NCBI GenBank assembly: GCA_002389675.1
Contig: DGQF01000012.1
Coordinates: forward strand, 11,187-43,447
DNA length: 32,261 nucleotides
Reading direction: 5' to 3'
Source: Gammaproteobacteria bacterium UBA4421
GTDB taxonomy: Bacteria > Pseudomonadota > Gammaproteobacteria > Pseudomonadales > Azotimanducaceae
Made by a program: the position numbers and the translations under genes. Positions 31,069-32,261 of the stretch are shown in pieces (within the stretch, counting starts at the first letter, position 1; every line of letters begins with the position of its first letter). The notes below the pieces were generated by a model that saw only the letters and a list, made by a program, of their open reading frames with translations, was not told the DNA's origin and did no database searches.

Positions 31069-32261
31069 ATGCGTCACGCCTTTTGCTGCTACCGCGCCGC
31101 CACAGTGCTGCTCGCAGCCACCGCCTCATCAACCTCAGCTGCGAGCGAGCATAGAACCGCGCCAACCGTCGCTGATACGCTAACCCGAGCGCAAGCCACC
31201 AATGGCCTCTATATCAGTTGGATAGAGCATATTATTGATGATGCTTTGCAAAGCGAACTACCATTATCTGGCAGTGATGGCTTGACCATGGGAGACCTTG
31301 ATGGTGATGGCATTGATGATATTGTTTCAGTTCACGAATCCGACACACAGTACAACGGCAAAGCGATTGGTCATGTTCGCATCGCCTGGGGTGGAAAGGA
31401 TCCGCATGATTGGCAACTTACTACTTTGGCCTCCGGTCCTGAAGCTGCGGCGGCTGAAGATGTGGACATCGCCGATGTCAACAACGACGGCCACCTTGAC
31501 GTTGTGGTGGCAGCCGAACTCGCTCATCTGATCTATTTTCAGAATCCTCAAAGCACTCGCGGTGTCAGCGCACGATCAAACATCTGGCCACGTGTTATTT
31601 TGCCTGTAACAACCGGCCGCGGATCTTATATCCGAACATTTTTTGCAGACTTCAATCGAGACGGCCAAATTGAAGTTGTCGCGGCCAATAAAGGAGAACA
31701 AAACCCAGAACTGACCGTCCAAGCGCCACTAAACGTCTCAATCTACCACCCGCCTGCGGACCCATTAAACGGTGCCGGCTGGTTTGAGCAACCACTGACT
31801 AAAGTGCGAATTCCAATTAATTCACAGCCGACAGACCTAGACGGAGACGGCGATCTTGATGTTGTTGTCGGCTCTCGGGGAGAAGCTCGGATTTTATGGC
31901 TGCGCAATGACGGTAATTTCAAATTTCTCGAGCACAATATCACCACTGCTGGACAACCCATAGGTACCCAACTCACCGGGTTTAATATGGACTATGCAGA
32001 CCTTAACAATGACGGGCGCACCGATATTGTGTCTACAGCATGGCCGGGCTATTTACTCTGGCTTGATCAACCGAAACAGCCCGGCAAACCTTGGCAAACT
32101 CATACCATCGGCAACTTTCTGCCCGATGCATTAGTGTCCGTGCGCTTGGCGGACATCGACGGGGACGGCGATTTAGATGCATTTGCTGGTGCTTACAGTC
32201 GAGGCCCCCGCGATGAAGATGGCCTCGAGATCAGCGCAGAAAATTCGGTAGGTCGCATTGG
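31069..32261 (+). CDS. Secreted FG-GAP/VCBS repeat protein, 3' end off window
   Basis: The frame is open from ATG 31069 to the last base (397 codons) with no stop. A signal peptide (MRHAFCCYRAATVLLAATAS, then STSA) is followed by repeated calcium-binding motifs of the integrin-like propeller type: GDLDGDGIDDIV, ADVNNDGHLDVVV, ADFNRDGQIEVV, TDLDGDGDLDVVVG, ADLNNDGRTDIV and ADIDGDGDLDAF. This makes a beta-propeller in the periplasm or outside the cell. In-frame ATGs at 31033 and 31036 exist, but 31069 gives the better signal peptide and has GAGAAAG upstream. Such proteins are often associated with surface binding or polymer recognition; the function here is unknown. Confidence 0.85.
   Translation, partial: MRHAFCCYRAATVLLAATASSTSAASEHRTAPTVADTLTRAQATNGLYISWIEHIIDDALQSELPLSGSDGLTMGDLDGDGIDDIVSVHESDTQYNGKAIGHVRIAWGGKDPHDWQLTTLASGPEAAAAEDVDIADVNNDGHLDVVVAAELAHLIYFQNPQSTRGVSARSNIWPRVILPVTTGRGSYIRTFFADFNRDGQIEVVAANKGEQNPELTVQAPLNVSIYHPPADPLNGAGWFEQPLTKVRIPINSQPTDLDGDGDLDVVVGSRGEARILWLRNDGNFKFLEHNITTAGQPIGTQLTGFNMDYADLNNDGRTDIVSTAWPGYLLWLDQPKQPGKPWQTHTIGNFLPDALVSVRLADIDGDGDLDAFAGAYSRGPRDEDGLEISAENSVGRI

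Overview
The window looks like a stretch of a bacterial chromosome of moderate GC content. A marine-type gammaproteobacterium is my best guess. The grounds are the CueR/CopA pair, CalB-type aldehyde dehydrogenase, PQQ dehydrogenases and many CoA-dependent catabolic genes, but no rRNA or other marker gene is present to fix the taxonomy. I see no tRNA, rRNA, insertion sequence, phage gene or CRISPR array.

Layout. (1) Positions 1-1473 hold two gene remnants abutting head to head: a minus-strand TauD/TfdA dioxygenase without its N-terminus and a plus-strand SIR2-family protein without its NAD-binding core. They meet around 650-665 with no intergenic DNA, so this is a deletion or rearrangement scar or an assembly join. 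(2) 1558-7682 carries adenine phosphoribosyltransferase, a membrane di-iron hydroxylase, a small exported protein, a periplasmic beta-carbonic anhydrase, a thiolase-fold/DUF35 pair without thiolase catalytic residues, a membrane protein and a DUF1330 protein. (3) 7784-13903, all on the minus strand, carries a TetR regulator with a coniferyl-type aldehyde dehydrogenase behind an operator-laden promoter, a large PQQ dehydrogenase with a cytochrome c tail, a crotonase and a VOC protein. (4) 14037-20155 on the plus strand carries a beta-lactamase-fold hydrolase, then an apparent secretion unit: a very large subtilisin-like protease, a small four-cysteine exported protein and an anchored protein with four VGEF-type repeats. 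(5) 20368-25141 carries an amidase overlapping a PIG-L deacetylase, a second crotonase and a second amidase. (6) 25373-29339 carries a PQQ sugar dehydrogenase and a copper-resistance operon copA-cueR whose 19-bp-spacer MerR-type promoter can be read directly. (7) 29456 to the end carries an SDR protein with Phe in place of the catalytic Tyr, a CBS-domain protein and the start of a secreted FG-GAP/VCBS repeat protein that runs off the window.

How the genes fit together. Much of the content is oxidative catabolism: PQQ alcohol or sugar oxidation in the periplasm, aldehyde oxidation in the cytoplasm, then CoA-thioester chemistry by crotonases and the thiolase/DUF35 pair, plus amide hydrolysis by two amidases and a deacetylase. 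The substrates cannot be named from sequence alone. The regulatory readings with the best support are the TetR operators upstream of tetR-aldehyde dehydrogenase and the CueR box upstream of copA. The least explained parts are the VGEF-repeat protein with its protease neighbour and the SIR2 remnant with a degenerate receiver-like tail.
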